Shown here: positions 41,806 to 50,723 of the stretch, one piece after another
Numbering within the stretch: the stretch's first letter is position 1
How the letters are laid out: the number at the start of each line of letters is the position of its first letter
Origin: Streptomyces umbrinus
GTDB taxonomy: Bacteria > Actinomycetota > Actinomycetes > Streptomycetales > Streptomycetaceae
NCBI RefSeq assembly: GCF_030817415.1
Contig: NZ_JAUSZI010000002.1
Coordinates: forward strand, 10,515,501-10,579,500
Length of the DNA stretch: 64,000 nucleotides
Reading direction: 5' to 3'
The notes under the pieces: model-generated
What the model was told of the DNA's origin: nothing
Database searches by the model: none
What the model saw: only the letters and a program-made list of their open reading frames with translations
Made by a program: the position numbers and the translations under genes

Positions 41806-42232
41806 CCGTGTCGCCGCAGGGCCTCGACCGCGCCCATCGCCATCTGGTCGCTCGCGGCGAAGAGCGCCGTGGGCGGTTCGGCGAGGCCGAGGAGGGCGTT
41901 GCAGCCGGTGAAGCCGGACTCCTGGTAGAAGTCGCCGGGCACGATCAGCGACGCGTCGACGGCGATCCCCGCACGGTCCAGGGCCGCGCGGTAGCCGTCG
42001 AGGCGGGCCCGGGAACAGAGCAGCCGGGGCGGACCCGCGACGAACCCGATCCTGCGATGGCCGAGCCGCAGCAGGTGCTCGGCGGCGGCCATCCCGCCCG
42101 CCCAGTTCGTCGCCCCGACCGTCGGCACGTCCATCGCGGGTGAGCCCGCCGGGTCGATCACCACGAGGGGTACGCCGAGGCGACGCAGCTCCTCGTGCAG
42201 CACCGGTTCCAGGACGGAGGTGACCACCAGGA
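41806..42232 (-). pseudogene. LacI-family regulator fragment, truncated at both ends
   Basis: The minus strand encodes the effector domain of a LacI/GalR regulator: LEPVLHEELRRLGVPLVVID, AAAEHLLRLGHRRIGFVAGP, FYQESGFTGCNALLGLAEPP and TALFAASDQMAMGAVEALRR. The helix-turn-helix half and the C-terminal quarter are missing. The 5' break joins a cellulose-binding fragment and the 3' break joins the GNAT remnant. Confidence 0.85.
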
Positions 42233-42479
42233 ACACGAGCATCGCCGCCGTCAACGGCTGGACCCTGGCGTGGAGTTGGTCCGCCGGGCAGAGCGTGACG
42301 CAGGCCTGGAACGCCACCGTCACCCAGTCGGGTTCCGCGGTCTCCGCGGCCGACGCCACCTACAACGCCGCGATCGCGCCCAGTGCGTCGGTCACCTTCG
42401 GCTTCAACGGCTCCTGTCCGGCGGCAACACCGATCCCACCGCCTTCACCCTCAACGGAACGGCCTGCACGGTGTCCTAG
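42230..42479 (+). pseudogene. CBM2 cellulose-binding domain fragment with frameshift
   Basis: NTSIAAVNGWTLAWSWSAGQ then SVTQAWNATVTQSGSAV, YNAAIAPSASVTFGFNGS and, one frame away, SGGNTDPTAFTLNGTACTVS ending in TAG at 42479. This is the C-terminal two thirds of a family 2 carbohydrate-binding module. One G is missing from the Trp codon (TGG reads TG at 42415-42416). It must come from a secreted cellulase, chitinase or LPMO whose catalytic part is gone. Confidence 0.87.
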
Positions 42480-42543
42480 GGGGCGGGGGTGCCCAGCCCT
42501 GGCGCACCGGGTGCCGACGGGACCTGCCCGCCGGCGCCCGGCA

Positions 42544-43620
42544 TCAGGTGAACTGCCCCGACCTGCTGGGGAGTTGAGCGGAGGACGCGGTGGCGGACAC
42601 CGCAGCGCTCGCGTCCACTCCTCCGACAGGGCGGAGCACCCGCGGCGGTACGGCCTCCTGATCGCGGAGGCTGGGGGCCGTTCCGTCCCACCAGTCGGCA
42701 TTGCCGTCCTCGATACAGCGCAGCAGGACCCCTTCGCGCAGCGCCCAGGGGCAGAGGGTCATCTCTTCGATGCCCATCAGCTTCATCGTGGTGTGCGTGA
42801 CGATAGCCCCGGCCAGGGACTGACCGGCCCGTGCGGGGGAGATGCCCGGCAGGAGGGCGCGATCGGCGGCGGGCAGCACCGCCAGCCGCTCGACGGCCAC
42901 GCGGAGGTCGGTACGGGTGATGCCGCGCGGGGTGAAGGGCCCCGACCGGCCGGGGGCCGCGCCGCACAGCCGGCCCAGCTGCTGGAGCGTGCGCGAGGTG
43001 GCGACCGTCGTACGCGGTGCCTCCCAGCGGATACGGGCCGCGACGTCACGCAGCTGGTGGCGTACGTGCCGGCGGAGCAGCTTGGCCCGGCGAAGTGACG
43101 GCGGGTCCTGGCCGCGGAAGAACTCGCGGGTCAGGCGGCCGGCCCCCAGCGGCAGCGAGATCGCGAAGTCCGGCAGTTTGCTCCGGCCGAACGCCACCTC
43201 CAGCGTGCCGCCCCCGATGTCCAGCATGGCCAGCGGCCCCGCGCGCCAGCCCATCCAGCGCCGCGCCGCCAGGAAGGTCAGCTCCGCCTCGACCTCGCCG
43301 GGCAGGACATGCAGTGGCACTCCCGCCTCCGCGGTGACCCGCTCCAGGATCTCGGGGCGGTTCGGGGCGTCCCGCACGATCGCCGTGGCGAAGGCGAAGG
43401 GCTGGGTCACCCCCCACCGCCTGCCTTCCACCCTGGCCTCCGCCACCGCCTCCACCAGCCGGTTCACCTGTTCCTCCGGCAGGTGACCGCCCCGCTCGAC
43501 ATGGTCGGAGAGCCTCAGCCGGCGCTTGGCCGTGTGCACGGGGAGCGGAACGGCTCCATCTGTTTCCGCGATGACGAGTCTTACCGTGTTCGAGCCGACG
43601 TCCAGTACACCCATACGCAT
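42544..43620 (-). CDS. Ppx/GppA-family exopolyphosphatase
   Basis: A 358-residue ASKHA-fold phosphatase. MGVLDVGSNTVRLVIAE is phosphate loop 1 and MLDIGGGTLEVAFG is loop 2. ATAIVRDAPNRPEIL and the catalytic-Glu region PGEVEAELTFLAARR are intact. It hydrolyses polyphosphate or pppGpp. The ATG at 43620 follows GGAGAGGGG. The last 60 residues are Ala/Ser-rich and extend beyond the usual domain. Confidence 0.92.
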   Translation of the reverse strand: MRMGVLDVGSNTVRLVIAETDGAVPLPVHTAKRRLRLSDHVERGGHLPEEQVNRLVEAVAEARVEGRRWGVTQPFAFATAIVRDAPNRPEILERVTAEAGVPLHVLPGEVEAELTFLAARRWMGWRAGPLAMLDIGGGTLEVAFGRSKLPDFAISLPLGAGRLTREFFRGQDPPSLRRAKLLRRHVRHQLRDVAARIRWEAPRTTVATSRTLQQLGRLCGAAPGRSGPFTPRGITRTDLRVAVERLAVLPAADRALLPGISPARAGQSLAGAIVTHTTMKLMGIEEMTLCPWALREGVLLRCIEDGNADWWDGTAPSLRDQEAVPPRVLRPVGGVDASAAVSATASSAQLPSRSGQFT

Positions 43621-43713
43621 CCCCTCTCCGTACCCTTGGCGGCCCTCGGCACACCGTCGAGGGAACGCCGACGGGGCTCTGTTTGGGTCGTTATGGGTGG
43701 GTACTATGCCTTT

Positions 43714-44076
43714 ATGGACAGCTTCGGCAGGGAGATAGCCATTCCCCACGAAGTCGTGGCCGGTTCGGCACCCTTCGTGGTGGGACTTCTGATCACGGCG
43801 ATGCTGATCGTCGCGGTGTGGTGGGGGATGCGGGTGCGCGCCCGGGAACCCGGTCCACCGCGCCCCGAGGACCACCCCCATCTGCCCGCAGGTGGCGCGG
43901 TCCACGAGATCAGCGAAATGCGCGAGCCCGACGAGATGCCGCACAACGGCAGGGTCCTCACCCCGCACGAACTGCACGGCAACGTGTCCTCGCGCCGCGC
44001 CAAGGACCAGACACGACCGATCTGGGGCCGCAACAGCAGCGGCGGCTTCGGCAGCGGCGGGCTCGGCCACCACTGA
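43714..44076 (+). CDS. DUF6479-like single-TM protein
   Basis: A 120-residue protein with one N-terminal membrane helix (APFVVGLLITAMLIVAVWWG) and a long polar tail: REPGPPRPEDHPHLPAGGAV, MREPDEMP and LTPHELHGN. The pattern matches a Streptomyces family I remember as DUF6479, of unknown function. It is divergent from ppx. The ATG at 43714 lacks a clear ribosome site. Confidence 0.68.
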   Translation: MDSFGREIAIPHEVVAGSAPFVVGLLITAMLIVAVWWGMRVRAREPGPPRPEDHPHLPAGGAVHEISEMREPDEMPHNGRVLTPHELHGNVSSRRAKDQTRPIWGRNSSGGFGSGGLGHH

Positions 44077-44152
44077 CGGGACCGGCCACCGCCGAGGGGA
44101 TCTGGCACTGGGGCGTACGGGCCCTGTGGCGCCAGGTTCCGTTGCAGCGCCC

Positions 44153-45160
44153 TCACGCCCGCCCCGGCAGGTCGCACACGACGATCCCCTTCTCCAGCAG
44201 GCTGCCCATGATCAGCATGCCGTCGTGCTCGTACACGCTGGTCACCATCCGGTAGCCCGCCCTGCGACGCCTGAGGTCGTGACGGATGCGACCGCCCGGG
44301 CCGATGCCCAGCACACGGGCGACGGGGAGAGGGCGGATCGGCAGGGGCCGGGCCGCTCGCCACGCCGCCCGTCGTACGCCCGCGGGCGTACGACGCAGCC
44401 AGTCGAGGGGCCGCTGCCGCGGGCTCGCCAGCGCGACCCACACCGTGCCGTCCGCGCCACGGGACAGGTTGTCCGGGAATCCGGGGAGGTTCTCGACCAG
44501 GGTGTCGCGCTGTCCGGCCCGCGGGCCGGACAGCCACAGCCGGGTGAGACGGTACGCACCGGTCTCGGCCACGGCGACCCAGGACTCGTCCTCGGCCAGC
44601 ACGACTCCGTTGGCGAAGTCCAGGCCGTCCAGCAGGACCTCGGGCTCGCCACCGCCGGGCGGGAGCCGCAGCAGCCGTCCTGTCGCCGTCCGCTCCATCA
44701 GGTCGCCGAGCCACTCCTGAACCCCGAAGCGCCTGCTGGAGGCCGTGAAGTACACGGTGCCGTCCGCCGCCGCGGCCGCGTTGCTGCAGAACCGCAACGG
44801 CTCACCCGCCACACGGTCGACCAGAACCTCGACCCTCCCTGCGGACCCGGTCCCCGACCCCGAGTCGGCCTCCGGCGTGACCCGCAGCAGTCCGCGCTCC
44901 GCGTCGCACACCAACAGCCGCCCGTCCCGCAGGACTTCGAGTCCCAGTGGGCGCCCTCCCGTCCGGGCGATCTGCACCACACGGGCGGGACCGCGCGGCC
45001 GGACGCGGAGGATGCGGCCGTCGGCCACGCCCGTGATCACGCGGCCTTCACGGTCGACGACGACATCCTCGGGACCCGTGCCACCGAGGGGGATCGGACG
45101 AAGGGGCGGCAGGACGCCGGGCCCCGCGGTGCGGGCTGTCACGGAGAGTCGCGGTGTCAT
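44153..45160 (-). CDS. SMP-30/strictosidine synthase-like beta-propeller
   Basis: A 335-residue six-bladed propeller. GPEDVVVDREGRVITGVADG, FCSNAAAAADGTVYFTASSR, FANGVVLAEDESWVAVAETG and PGFPDNLSRGADGTVWVALA follow the SMP-30/gluconolactonase and strictosidine-synthase-like (APMAP/YvrE) pattern, including the metal-binding Asn in NGV and PDN. A lactonase activity is likely. I use the ATG at 45160. A TTG at 45190 just after GAGGAG is an alternative. Confidence 0.83.
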   Translation of the reverse strand: MTPRLSVTARTAGPGVLPPLRPIPLGGTGPEDVVVDREGRVITGVADGRILRVRPRGPARVVQIARTGGRPLGLEVLRDGRLLVCDAERGLLRVTPEADSGSGTGSAGRVEVLVDRVAGEPLRFCSNAAAAADGTVYFTASSRRFGVQEWLGDLMERTATGRLLRLPPGGGEPEVLLDGLDFANGVVLAEDESWVAVAETGAYRLTRLWLSGPRAGQRDTLVENLPGFPDNLSRGADGTVWVALASPRQRPLDWLRRTPAGVRRAAWRAARPLPIRPLPVARVLGIGPGGRIRHDLRRRRAGYRMVTSVYEHDGMLIMGSLLEKGIVVCDLPGRA

Positions 45161-45288
45161 GAGGAGCGTTCTGCCCGTATAAGGCGCCAAAACTCCTCGG
45201 CGCGTCCATGCGTCCTCGTCCGTGCTCCCTCGTGCATCGGCCCGAGGACCACGGAATCACGCGCTCGCCGCCGGTCTCGCCGGAGTCT

Positions 45289-45318
45289 GGGCAGGGGCAG
45301 GGGCAGGGGCAGGGGTAG
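45289..45318 (+). repeat. GGGCAG hexamer repeat with G-quadruplex potential
   Basis: Four GGGCAG units and one GGGTAG give four or more runs of G separated by CA on the plus strand. It lies just after the stop of the DUF7218-like gene and about 100 bases upstream of the SMP-30-like gene. Confidence 0.75.
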
Positions 45319-45334
45319 TTCGGCCGTCCGGCAG

Positions 45335-45577
45335 TCAGCGGTTCCGCAAAGCCTTGATCAGCTCGTCCTTCGACATCGACGAGCGGCCCTCGACACCGAC
45401 CTTCCTCGCCTGCTCGTACAGATCCTGCTTCGACCGGTCCTCGTACGAGCCGCTCCTGCCGCCCTTGCGCGAGGAGGACTTCGGACTGTTGGCGATCCGG
45501 GCCGCCTTCTCCTTGCCCGCGCCCTCGCGGCGCAGCGCCTGGTAGGTGCTCTCGTCCTTGATCTGCGGCCTGGGCAT
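45335..45577 (-). CDS. Small basic protein with SAP/Rho-N-like motif (DUF7218-like)
   Basis: An 80-residue basic protein. PRPQIKDESTYQALRREGAG KEKAARIAN is followed by a Ser/Lys/Arg linker and a C-terminal helix pair, SKQDLYEQARKVGVEG then MSKDELIKALRN, which resembles the SAP or Rho N-terminal nucleic-acid-binding motif. The function is unknown; a nucleoid or DNA-binding role is plausible. The ATG at 45577 follows GGAGGAAGG. Confidence 0.78.
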   Translation of the reverse strand: MPRPQIKDESTYQALRREGAGKEKAARIANSPKSSSRKGGRSGSYEDRSKQDLYEQARKVGVEGRSSMSKDELIKALRNR

Positions 45578-45685
45578 GGGTTCCCTTCCTCCACTTGTCC
45601 GGGGACTGGAGCATCGCGGGGCGGCCACTGGTGGCGCCGCCCTGCGGGCACGTTTCGGGTACCCCCGACCGGCCACTCGGAACAC

Positions 45686-46651
45686 ATGACCCACATCGGA
45701 TACACGATGATGACCGAGCAGGCGGGCCCCCGTGACCTGGTACAACACGTGGTGGCCGCCGAACAGGCCGGATTCGACTTCTCCGTCACGTCCGACCACT
45801 ACTTCCCCTGGCTGGAGGAGCAGGGGCACGCCCCGTACGCGTGGAGCGTCCTCGGCGCCGCGGCGCAGGCCACCTCCACGATCCCCCTCATGACGTACGT
45901 GACCTGTCCGACGACCCGCTACCACCCTGCGGTCGTCGCCCAGAAGGCCGCCACCACGCAACTGCTGGCCGAGGGCCGCTTCCGGCTCGGACTCGGCTCC
46001 GGCGAGAACCTCAACGAGCATGTGGTGGGCGGCGGCTGGCCCGCCGCGCACGTACGCCTGGAGATGCTGGAAGAGGCTGTGGAGATCATCCGTGCGCTCT
46101 TCGACGGCAAGAACGTCAACCACCACGGCCCGCACTTCGACGTGGAGAACGCCCGGCTCTTCGACCTGCCGGACGAACCGACCCCGATCGGCATCGCCGT
46201 CTCGGGCGAACGCTCCTGCGCCCTCGCCGGCCGGCTGGCCGACCTCGTGATCGCCACCGAGCCGAAGGCCGAACTGGTCGACTCCTTCGAACGGCACGGC
46301 GGCAGCGGCAGGCCCAAGGTCGGCCAACTGCCCGTCTGCTACGACCCCGACAGGGACGCCGCGGTCCGGCGGGCCCACGAACAGTTCCGCTGGTCGCTCG
46401 GCGGCTGGCCGGTCAACTCCGAACTGCCCGGCCCGACGGGCTTCGACACGGCCACCCGGCACATCCGGCCCGAGGACGTCGCGGAGTCGATCCCGTGCGG
46501 CGACGACGTCGACACCTTCGTCGAGGCCGTACGCCCCTACGTCACCGCCGGCTTCACCGAGACAGCCCTGGTCCAGATCGGCGGTGACCACCAACTCCCC
46601 TTCCTGGACTGGGCCGAGAAGAAACTGCTCCCCGCACTGAAGGACCTGTGA
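45686..46651 (+). CDS. LLM-class F420-dependent oxidoreductase (FGD-like)
   Basis: A 321-residue TIM-barrel enzyme. HIGYTMMTEQAGPRDLVQHV, SDHYFPWLEEQGHAPYAWSV, TYVTCPTTRYHPAVVAQKAA and LGLGSGENLNEHVVGGGWP match the F420-dependent glucose-6-phosphate dehydrogenase-like branch of luciferase-like enzymes. The exact substrate is unknown. The start is ATG at 45686. Confidence 0.92.
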   Translation: MTHIGYTMMTEQAGPRDLVQHVVAAEQAGFDFSVTSDHYFPWLEEQGHAPYAWSVLGAAAQATSTIPLMTYVTCPTTRYHPAVVAQKAATTQLLAEGRFRLGLGSGENLNEHVVGGGWPAAHVRLEMLEEAVEIIRALFDGKNVNHHGPHFDVENARLFDLPDEPTPIGIAVSGERSCALAGRLADLVIATEPKAELVDSFERHGGSGRPKVGQLPVCYDPDRDAAVRRAHEQFRWSLGGWPVNSELPGPTGFDTATRHIRPEDVAESIPCGDDVDTFVEAVRPYVTAGFTETALVQIGGDHQLPFLDWAEKKLLPALKDL

Positions 46652-46716
46652 AGGACCTCTGAGGGGTCTCTCAGGCCTCCGAAGGGACCTCTCGGCGGCC
46701 GACCGAAGGGAAGATC

Positions 46717-47088
46717 ATGGCCATCGCCACGTACACCCTCGTAGCCCTGGACTGCCCGGACCCACCCGCCCTCGCGGAGTTCTACGCGGGCGTGCTCGGC
46801 GGTGAGGTCAAGCAGTACGACGACGACTGGTACGACCTCCACGTGCCCGGCGGTCACCGCATCTCCTTCCAGCGGGTCCCGGACCACCGCCCGCCGGACT
46901 GGCCGCGCGCCGACGAGAACTCCCAGCAGCTGCACCTGGACTTCACCGTGCAGGACATCGAAGCGGCCGAGCCGCAGCTGCTGGCCCTGGGCGCCACCCC
47001 GCTCGACCTGGACGACAAGGGCGGCACCCGCGGATGGCGCGTGTACGCGGACCCGGCCGGCCACCCGTTCTGCCTGTGCTGGGACTGA
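46717..47088 (+). CDS. Single-domain VOC protein
   Basis: A 123-residue glyoxalase-fold protein: TYTLVALDCPDPPALAEFYA, QQLHLDFTVQDIEAAEPQLL and YADPAGHPFCLCWD. GAAGGGA precedes the ATG. It follows the F420-type oxidoreductase by 65 bases on the same strand. Confidence 0.9.
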   Translation: MAIATYTLVALDCPDPPALAEFYAGVLGGEVKQYDDDWYDLHVPGGHRISFQRVPDHRPPDWPRADENSQQLHLDFTVQDIEAAEPQLLALGATPLDLDDKGGTRGWRVYADPAGHPFCLCWD

Positions 47089-47185
47089 CCGGAAGCGCGA
47101 CGGGCGTTCGCGCTGCTCTCCAGGGGGCCCGCAGGAGCCGTCGCCCAGGGCCGTCCGCCGAGGACCGTCCGCGCAGTGCCTCCGC

Positions 47186-47572
47186 TCAGGGCCGGTACCG
47201 CAGCGGATGGTCCGCCGGTACCTCCACCACCACGATCTCCGTGCCGTCCGGATCCGTGAGCCACATCTCGATCAGCCCCCACGGCTCCTTCACCGGCGGC
47301 CGGCGCACCTCGACGCCCGCGGCCACGAGTTCCTCGTAGGCCGCTGCGGCGTCCGCGACCTGGAGCCACAACTTGACGGCGGGGGAGGGGGGTTCCTCGG
47401 AGCGGCCCGCGACCTCCAGGAAGCCGCCGCCCAGGAAGTAGACCGTGCCGCGCTCGGGACCCGTACCGAACTCGCGGTAGACGGGCAGGCCCAGCTTCTC
47501 GCCGTAGAAGGCACGGGAACGCTCGGGGTCGGTGGGGCGGAGCAAGGTCCGGCTGCTCAGTACATGCACCAT
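47186..47572 (-). CDS. VOC-family protein
   Basis: A 128-residue glyoxalase-fold protein: LLRPTDPERSRAFYGEKLGL, RGTVYFLGGGFLEVAGRSEE and LTDPDGTEIVVVEVP. It is on the opposite strand to the preceding VOC gene (convergent). The start is ATG at 47572, with a weak ribosome site. Confidence 0.88.
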   Translation of the reverse strand: MVHVLSSRTLLRPTDPERSRAFYGEKLGLPVYREFGTGPERGTVYFLGGGFLEVAGRSEEPPSPAVKLWLQVADAAAAYEELVAAGVEVRRPPVKEPWGLIEMWLTDPDGTEIVVVEVPADHPLRYRP

Positions 47573-47644
47573 GCGCCCGGAGCCTAGTAGGGGGGTTACG
47601 CTCAGCGGTGCCCGAGCCGCGCCCGAGAATCGGAGAACCGCTCC

Positions 47645-48184
47645 ATGGACACCGCCGCCACCGGACTGACGTTCCGCGATGCCACCGACGCCGACGTGGA
47701 CGCCCTGGTCGTGCTGATCGAGTCGGCCTACCGGGGAGACTCCAGCCGCACGGGGTGGACGACCGAGGCGGACATCCTGGAGGGCCAGCGGACCGACCCG
47801 GAAGGCGTGCGCGCGGTCATCAAGTCTCCCGACAGCCGCCTGCTGACCGTCGAGCGCGACGGCACGGTGGTCGCCTGCTGCCAGCTCGAACACCGCGGCG
47901 ACCACGCCTACTTCGGCATGTTCGCGGTCAGTCCCACGCTCCAGGGCGCCGGCCTCGGCAAGGTGATCATCGCCGAGGCGGAGCGGTTCGCCCGCGAGAC
48001 CTGGAGCGTCAAGGAGATGCACATGACGGTGATCTCCGCACGCGAGGACCTCATCGCCTGGTACGAGCGGCGCGGCTATCGCCGTACGGGAAAGATGACC
48101 CCTTTCCCGTACGGCGACGAGCGCTTCGGCATCCCGCAGCGCGACGACCTGCAGTTCGAGCTCCTGGTGAAGCCGCTCACATAG
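47645..48184 (+). CDS. GNAT-family N-acetyltransferase
   Basis: A 179-residue acetyltransferase. LTFRDATDADVDALVVLIES is beta-1/alpha-1, FGMFAVSPTLQGAGLGKVII contains the acetyl-CoA pyrophosphate loop (Q-x-x-G-x-G), and IAWYERRGYRRTGKM is the C-terminal motif. The acceptor is unknown. Confidence 0.92.
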   Translation: MDTAATGLTFRDATDADVDALVVLIESAYRGDSSRTGWTTEADILEGQRTDPEGVRAVIKSPDSRLLTVERDGTVVACCQLEHRGDHAYFGMFAVSPTLQGAGLGKVIIAEAERFARETWSVKEMHMTVISAREDLIAWYERRGYRRTGKMTPFPYGDERFGIPQRDDLQFELLVKPLT

Positions 48185-48225
48185 TCAAGCTGCTCGCATA
48201 ATCGTTACGCCGTGCGGCCCGGCCG

Positions 48226-48909
48226 TTACGCGGTGAAGCGGCCGGTGCGCTTGATCTCCGGATAGTCGGTGGTCGCGCCGTCCAGCTCCAGGGCGCGTAC
48301 GAGGCGCAGATGGTCCTGGGTGTTCACGACCCAGCCGATGATCCGCAGGTCCGCCTTGCGCGCCCGCTCCACGACCTCCAGGGTCAGCCGCCGGATGTTC
48401 AGGACGAGACTCGTGGCGCCGACCGCGGTCGCCCGCTCGACGACATCGATGCCATAGCGGCTGGCGACCAGCGCCGTGCGGACGCCGGGGACGAGCCGCG
48501 CGATCTCGGCGATGGCCTCGTCGTGGAACGACAGAACCTCGACCCTGCCGACCAGATCGCGCCGGTTCATGACCTCCGCCAGCGCCCGGGCCGCGGCCAC
48601 GTCCTTGATCTCGGCCTGCAGAGGAGCCGTGACGGCGTCCAGTACCTCCTCGAAGACCGGGATGCGCTCACCGCGGCCCGCGTCGAGCACCCGCAGCTCG
48701 GCGAGGGTCTTCTCGGCGATCGGCCCCGAACCGTCGGTCGTACGGTCCACGTCGGCGTCGTGCATGACGACGAGCGCGCCGTCCTTGCTCAGATGCAGAT
48801 CGAGTTCGATCAGGTCCAGGCCGGCCTGCTGGGCGGCGATGAAGGAGCGGAGGGTGTTCTCGGGCTCGACACCCATGATTCCGCGGTGCCCGATGGTGAG
48901 AAAGTTCAA
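48226..48909 (-). CDS. Glycerophosphodiester phosphodiesterase
   Basis: A 227-residue GDPD-type TIM barrel. FLTIGHRGIMGVEPENTLRS carries the catalytic His and the metal Glu, LIELDLHLSKDGALVVMHDA carries E-x-D and the second His, and LQAEIKD follows. It hydrolyses glycerophosphodiesters to glycerol-3-phosphate. The start is TTG at 48909 with GGAG 7 bases upstream. There is no signal peptide, so it should be cytosolic. Confidence 0.93.
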   Translation of the reverse strand: MNFLTIGHRGIMGVEPENTLRSFIAAQQAGLDLIELDLHLSKDGALVVMHDADVDRTTDGSGPIAEKTLAELRVLDAGRGERIPVFEEVLDAVTAPLQAEIKDVAAARALAEVMNRRDLVGRVEVLSFHDEAIAEIARLVPGVRTALVASRYGIDVVERATAVGATSLVLNIRRLTLEVVERARKADLRIIGWVVNTQDHLRLVRALELDGATTDYPEIKRTGRFTA

Positions 48910-49287
48910 GGCTGACTCCGCTTCCGTCGACGGCGGCTCGGCTGCCACGTGCTGCGGTCCCGTGCCCACGCGGCAAGGCCGCAGCCTAATGGCCCGGCCC
49001 GGCGTTGAACCCGCTCCGGCGGCGGGGAATGAGGCCTTCCAGCGGCGAGAACAGGCCGCGCCGGGCCCCTCCCGCCTCACTCCTGCGTGGGCGAGTCCCG
49101 GGTGGGTTGACCGAACTCCGACGGCTACCCAGCGATCGGCGGAAGTAGTCGTCCCCGTGGCGTCCGGCAGGAAAAAGAGCGGTGAAGGCAGGGAGAGGCA
49201 GGATAATCTCCCGAGTCTGCACTTGTGGCGGAGAACCCTGCACGCATACGGTGTCCATACGCGAGGTTCTCCCGTGGAGGATGGGTC
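48910..49287. other. Gap of about 380 bases upstream of the DUF6421 operon
   Basis: No gene is evident. The right part (from about 49150) is less GC-rich and probably holds the promoter. GAGAACC (49231-49237) and GGTTCTC (49265-49271) form an inverted repeat ending 17 bases before the ATG, with CGCATACGG and CCATACGCG between them. It could be a leader hairpin or an operator. Confidence 0.5.
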
Positions 49288-50685
49288 ATGACGGAAATTC
49301 TTGTGCAGGTGGGTACGGAGGAGCAGGCTCCTCCCCGGGACAGGGTGGTGGAGCACCCGGCCTGGCCCGTGCTCAAGGATGCTGTGGAGCGGATCCGGCC
49401 ATGGCAGTCCAAGGACGGTTCGGTCGACTTCGAAGCCGAGGGCGCCCCTGATCAGGCCGACGCCGGTCTCGCCGTGCGCCGTGTCATCGACGCGGTCGAG
49501 GAGCTCTCCCCGCTCCTTCCGCACGACGTCGCCTACCACGAGGCGCTGGTCAAGGACCTGCACCGCTGGGCCGAGGGCGGCTTCCAGGTCCCCGACTTCC
49601 TCGACTCCCTGCTGGCCTTCCAGCCCGCCGCGCACCGCGAGGACGGGCTCCAGCACCTGGTCGTCTTCCCGATGTACACGCAGAACGGCAATCCGAACCG
49701 CAACTTCGAAGCGGTCGTCCTGCGCATGGTCTGGCCCCAGTGGCTGGCCGATCTTGAGCGCACCCGCTACGACAACCCGTTGTTCTGCGGCATCACCTTC
49801 GAGGACTTCACGGCCGGATACGACACCAACTCGGCCGTCCTCTTCCCGGAGACCATCGCCGTGCGCGAGGCTCCCGAGCGGTTCAGCTGGGGCGGCATCT
49901 TCTGCGACCGCGAGGCCGCCCGCTTCCGCAAGGTCACCGAGGCCGCCGTCGACACGCTCGGCCTGGAACTGCCCGACGACATCCGCGAGATGGTCGGCGA
50001 CCAAGCGCGCTGCGAGCAGGCCTTCGTCCTGTGGGACATGGTCCACGACCGCACCCACAGCCACGGCGACCTGCCCTTCGACCCCTTCATGATCAAGCAG
50101 CGCCAGCCGTTCTGGATGTACGGCCTGGAGGAGCTGCGCTGCGACCTCACCGCCTTCAAGGAGGCCGTGAAGCTGGAGGCGGACGGCTTCCCGCAGGGCC
50201 GTGACGTGCAGTACGCGGTGCTGTTCGACCGCATGTTCCGCTTCCCCGTGACCGGCGACCGCGTCCGCAACTACGACGGGCTCGGCGGCCAGCTTCTCTT
50301 CGCCTACCTGCACAAGCACGACGTCGTCCGCTGGACCGACAACAAGCTGCACATCGACTGGCAGCGCGCCCCGCAGGTCACCAACCAGCTGTGCGCCGAG
50401 ATCGAGAAGCTGTACCGCGACGGCATCGACCGTCCGAAGCTGGTCCACTGGTTCGCCGCGTACGACATGGTGTCCCAGTACCTCGCCCCGCACCCGGGAT
50501 CCCGCTGGGCCAAGGGCCCGGACGCCCTCGATCTGAACCAGCCGCCGCGAAAGCTCGTGGACGACGTGCTTCCGGACGAGTTTCCCCTGAGCATGTTCTA
50601 TGAGGCCCTCTCCAAGAAGCTGAAGAACGTGATCGCCTCCACGAAGGGCATCACGGCGGAGAGTGCCGAGCGGGTGGCCGCGTGA
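49288..50685 (+). CDS. DUF6421 protein with a His/Asp-rich motif
   Basis: A 465-residue soluble protein. I recognise it as a Streptomyces-conserved family that I recall as DUF6421; no function is known to me. The most enzyme-like feature is FVLWDMVHDRTHSHGDLPFD, with H253, D254, H257, H259 and D261, a cluster that could bind a metal. Other notable stretches are VVFPMYTQNGNPNRNFEAVV and WGGIFCDREAARF. GGAGG precedes the ATG at 49288. It heads an operon with an SDR and a threonine-aldolase-like gene. Confidence 0.75.
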   Translation: MTEILVQVGTEEQAPPRDRVVEHPAWPVLKDAVERIRPWQSKDGSVDFEAEGAPDQADAGLAVRRVIDAVEELSPLLPHDVAYHEALVKDLHRWAEGGFQVPDFLDSLLAFQPAAHREDGLQHLVVFPMYTQNGNPNRNFEAVVLRMVWPQWLADLERTRYDNPLFCGITFEDFTAGYDTNSAVLFPETIAVREAPERFSWGGIFCDREAARFRKVTEAAVDTLGLELPDDIREMVGDQARCEQAFVLWDMVHDRTHSHGDLPFDPFMIKQRQPFWMYGLEELRCDLTAFKEAVKLEADGFPQGRDVQYAVLFDRMFRFPVTGDRVRNYDGLGGQLLFAYLHKHDVVRWTDNKLHIDWQRAPQVTNQLCAEIEKLYRDGIDRPKLVHWFAAYDMVSQYLAPHPGSRWAKGPDALDLNQPPRKLVDDVLPDEFPLSMFYEALSKKLKNVIASTKGITAESAERVAA

Positions 50686-50723
50686 GCGACCGCGCCAAAA
50701 ACACTGCTCAGGAGGCGAGGATC

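Noticed and set aside
42220..43098. A continuous plus-strand protein across the CBM2 fragment and the ppx gene
   Set aside because: Only the first 80 residues are CBM2-like. The rest is antisense to the well-supported Ppx/GppA gene.
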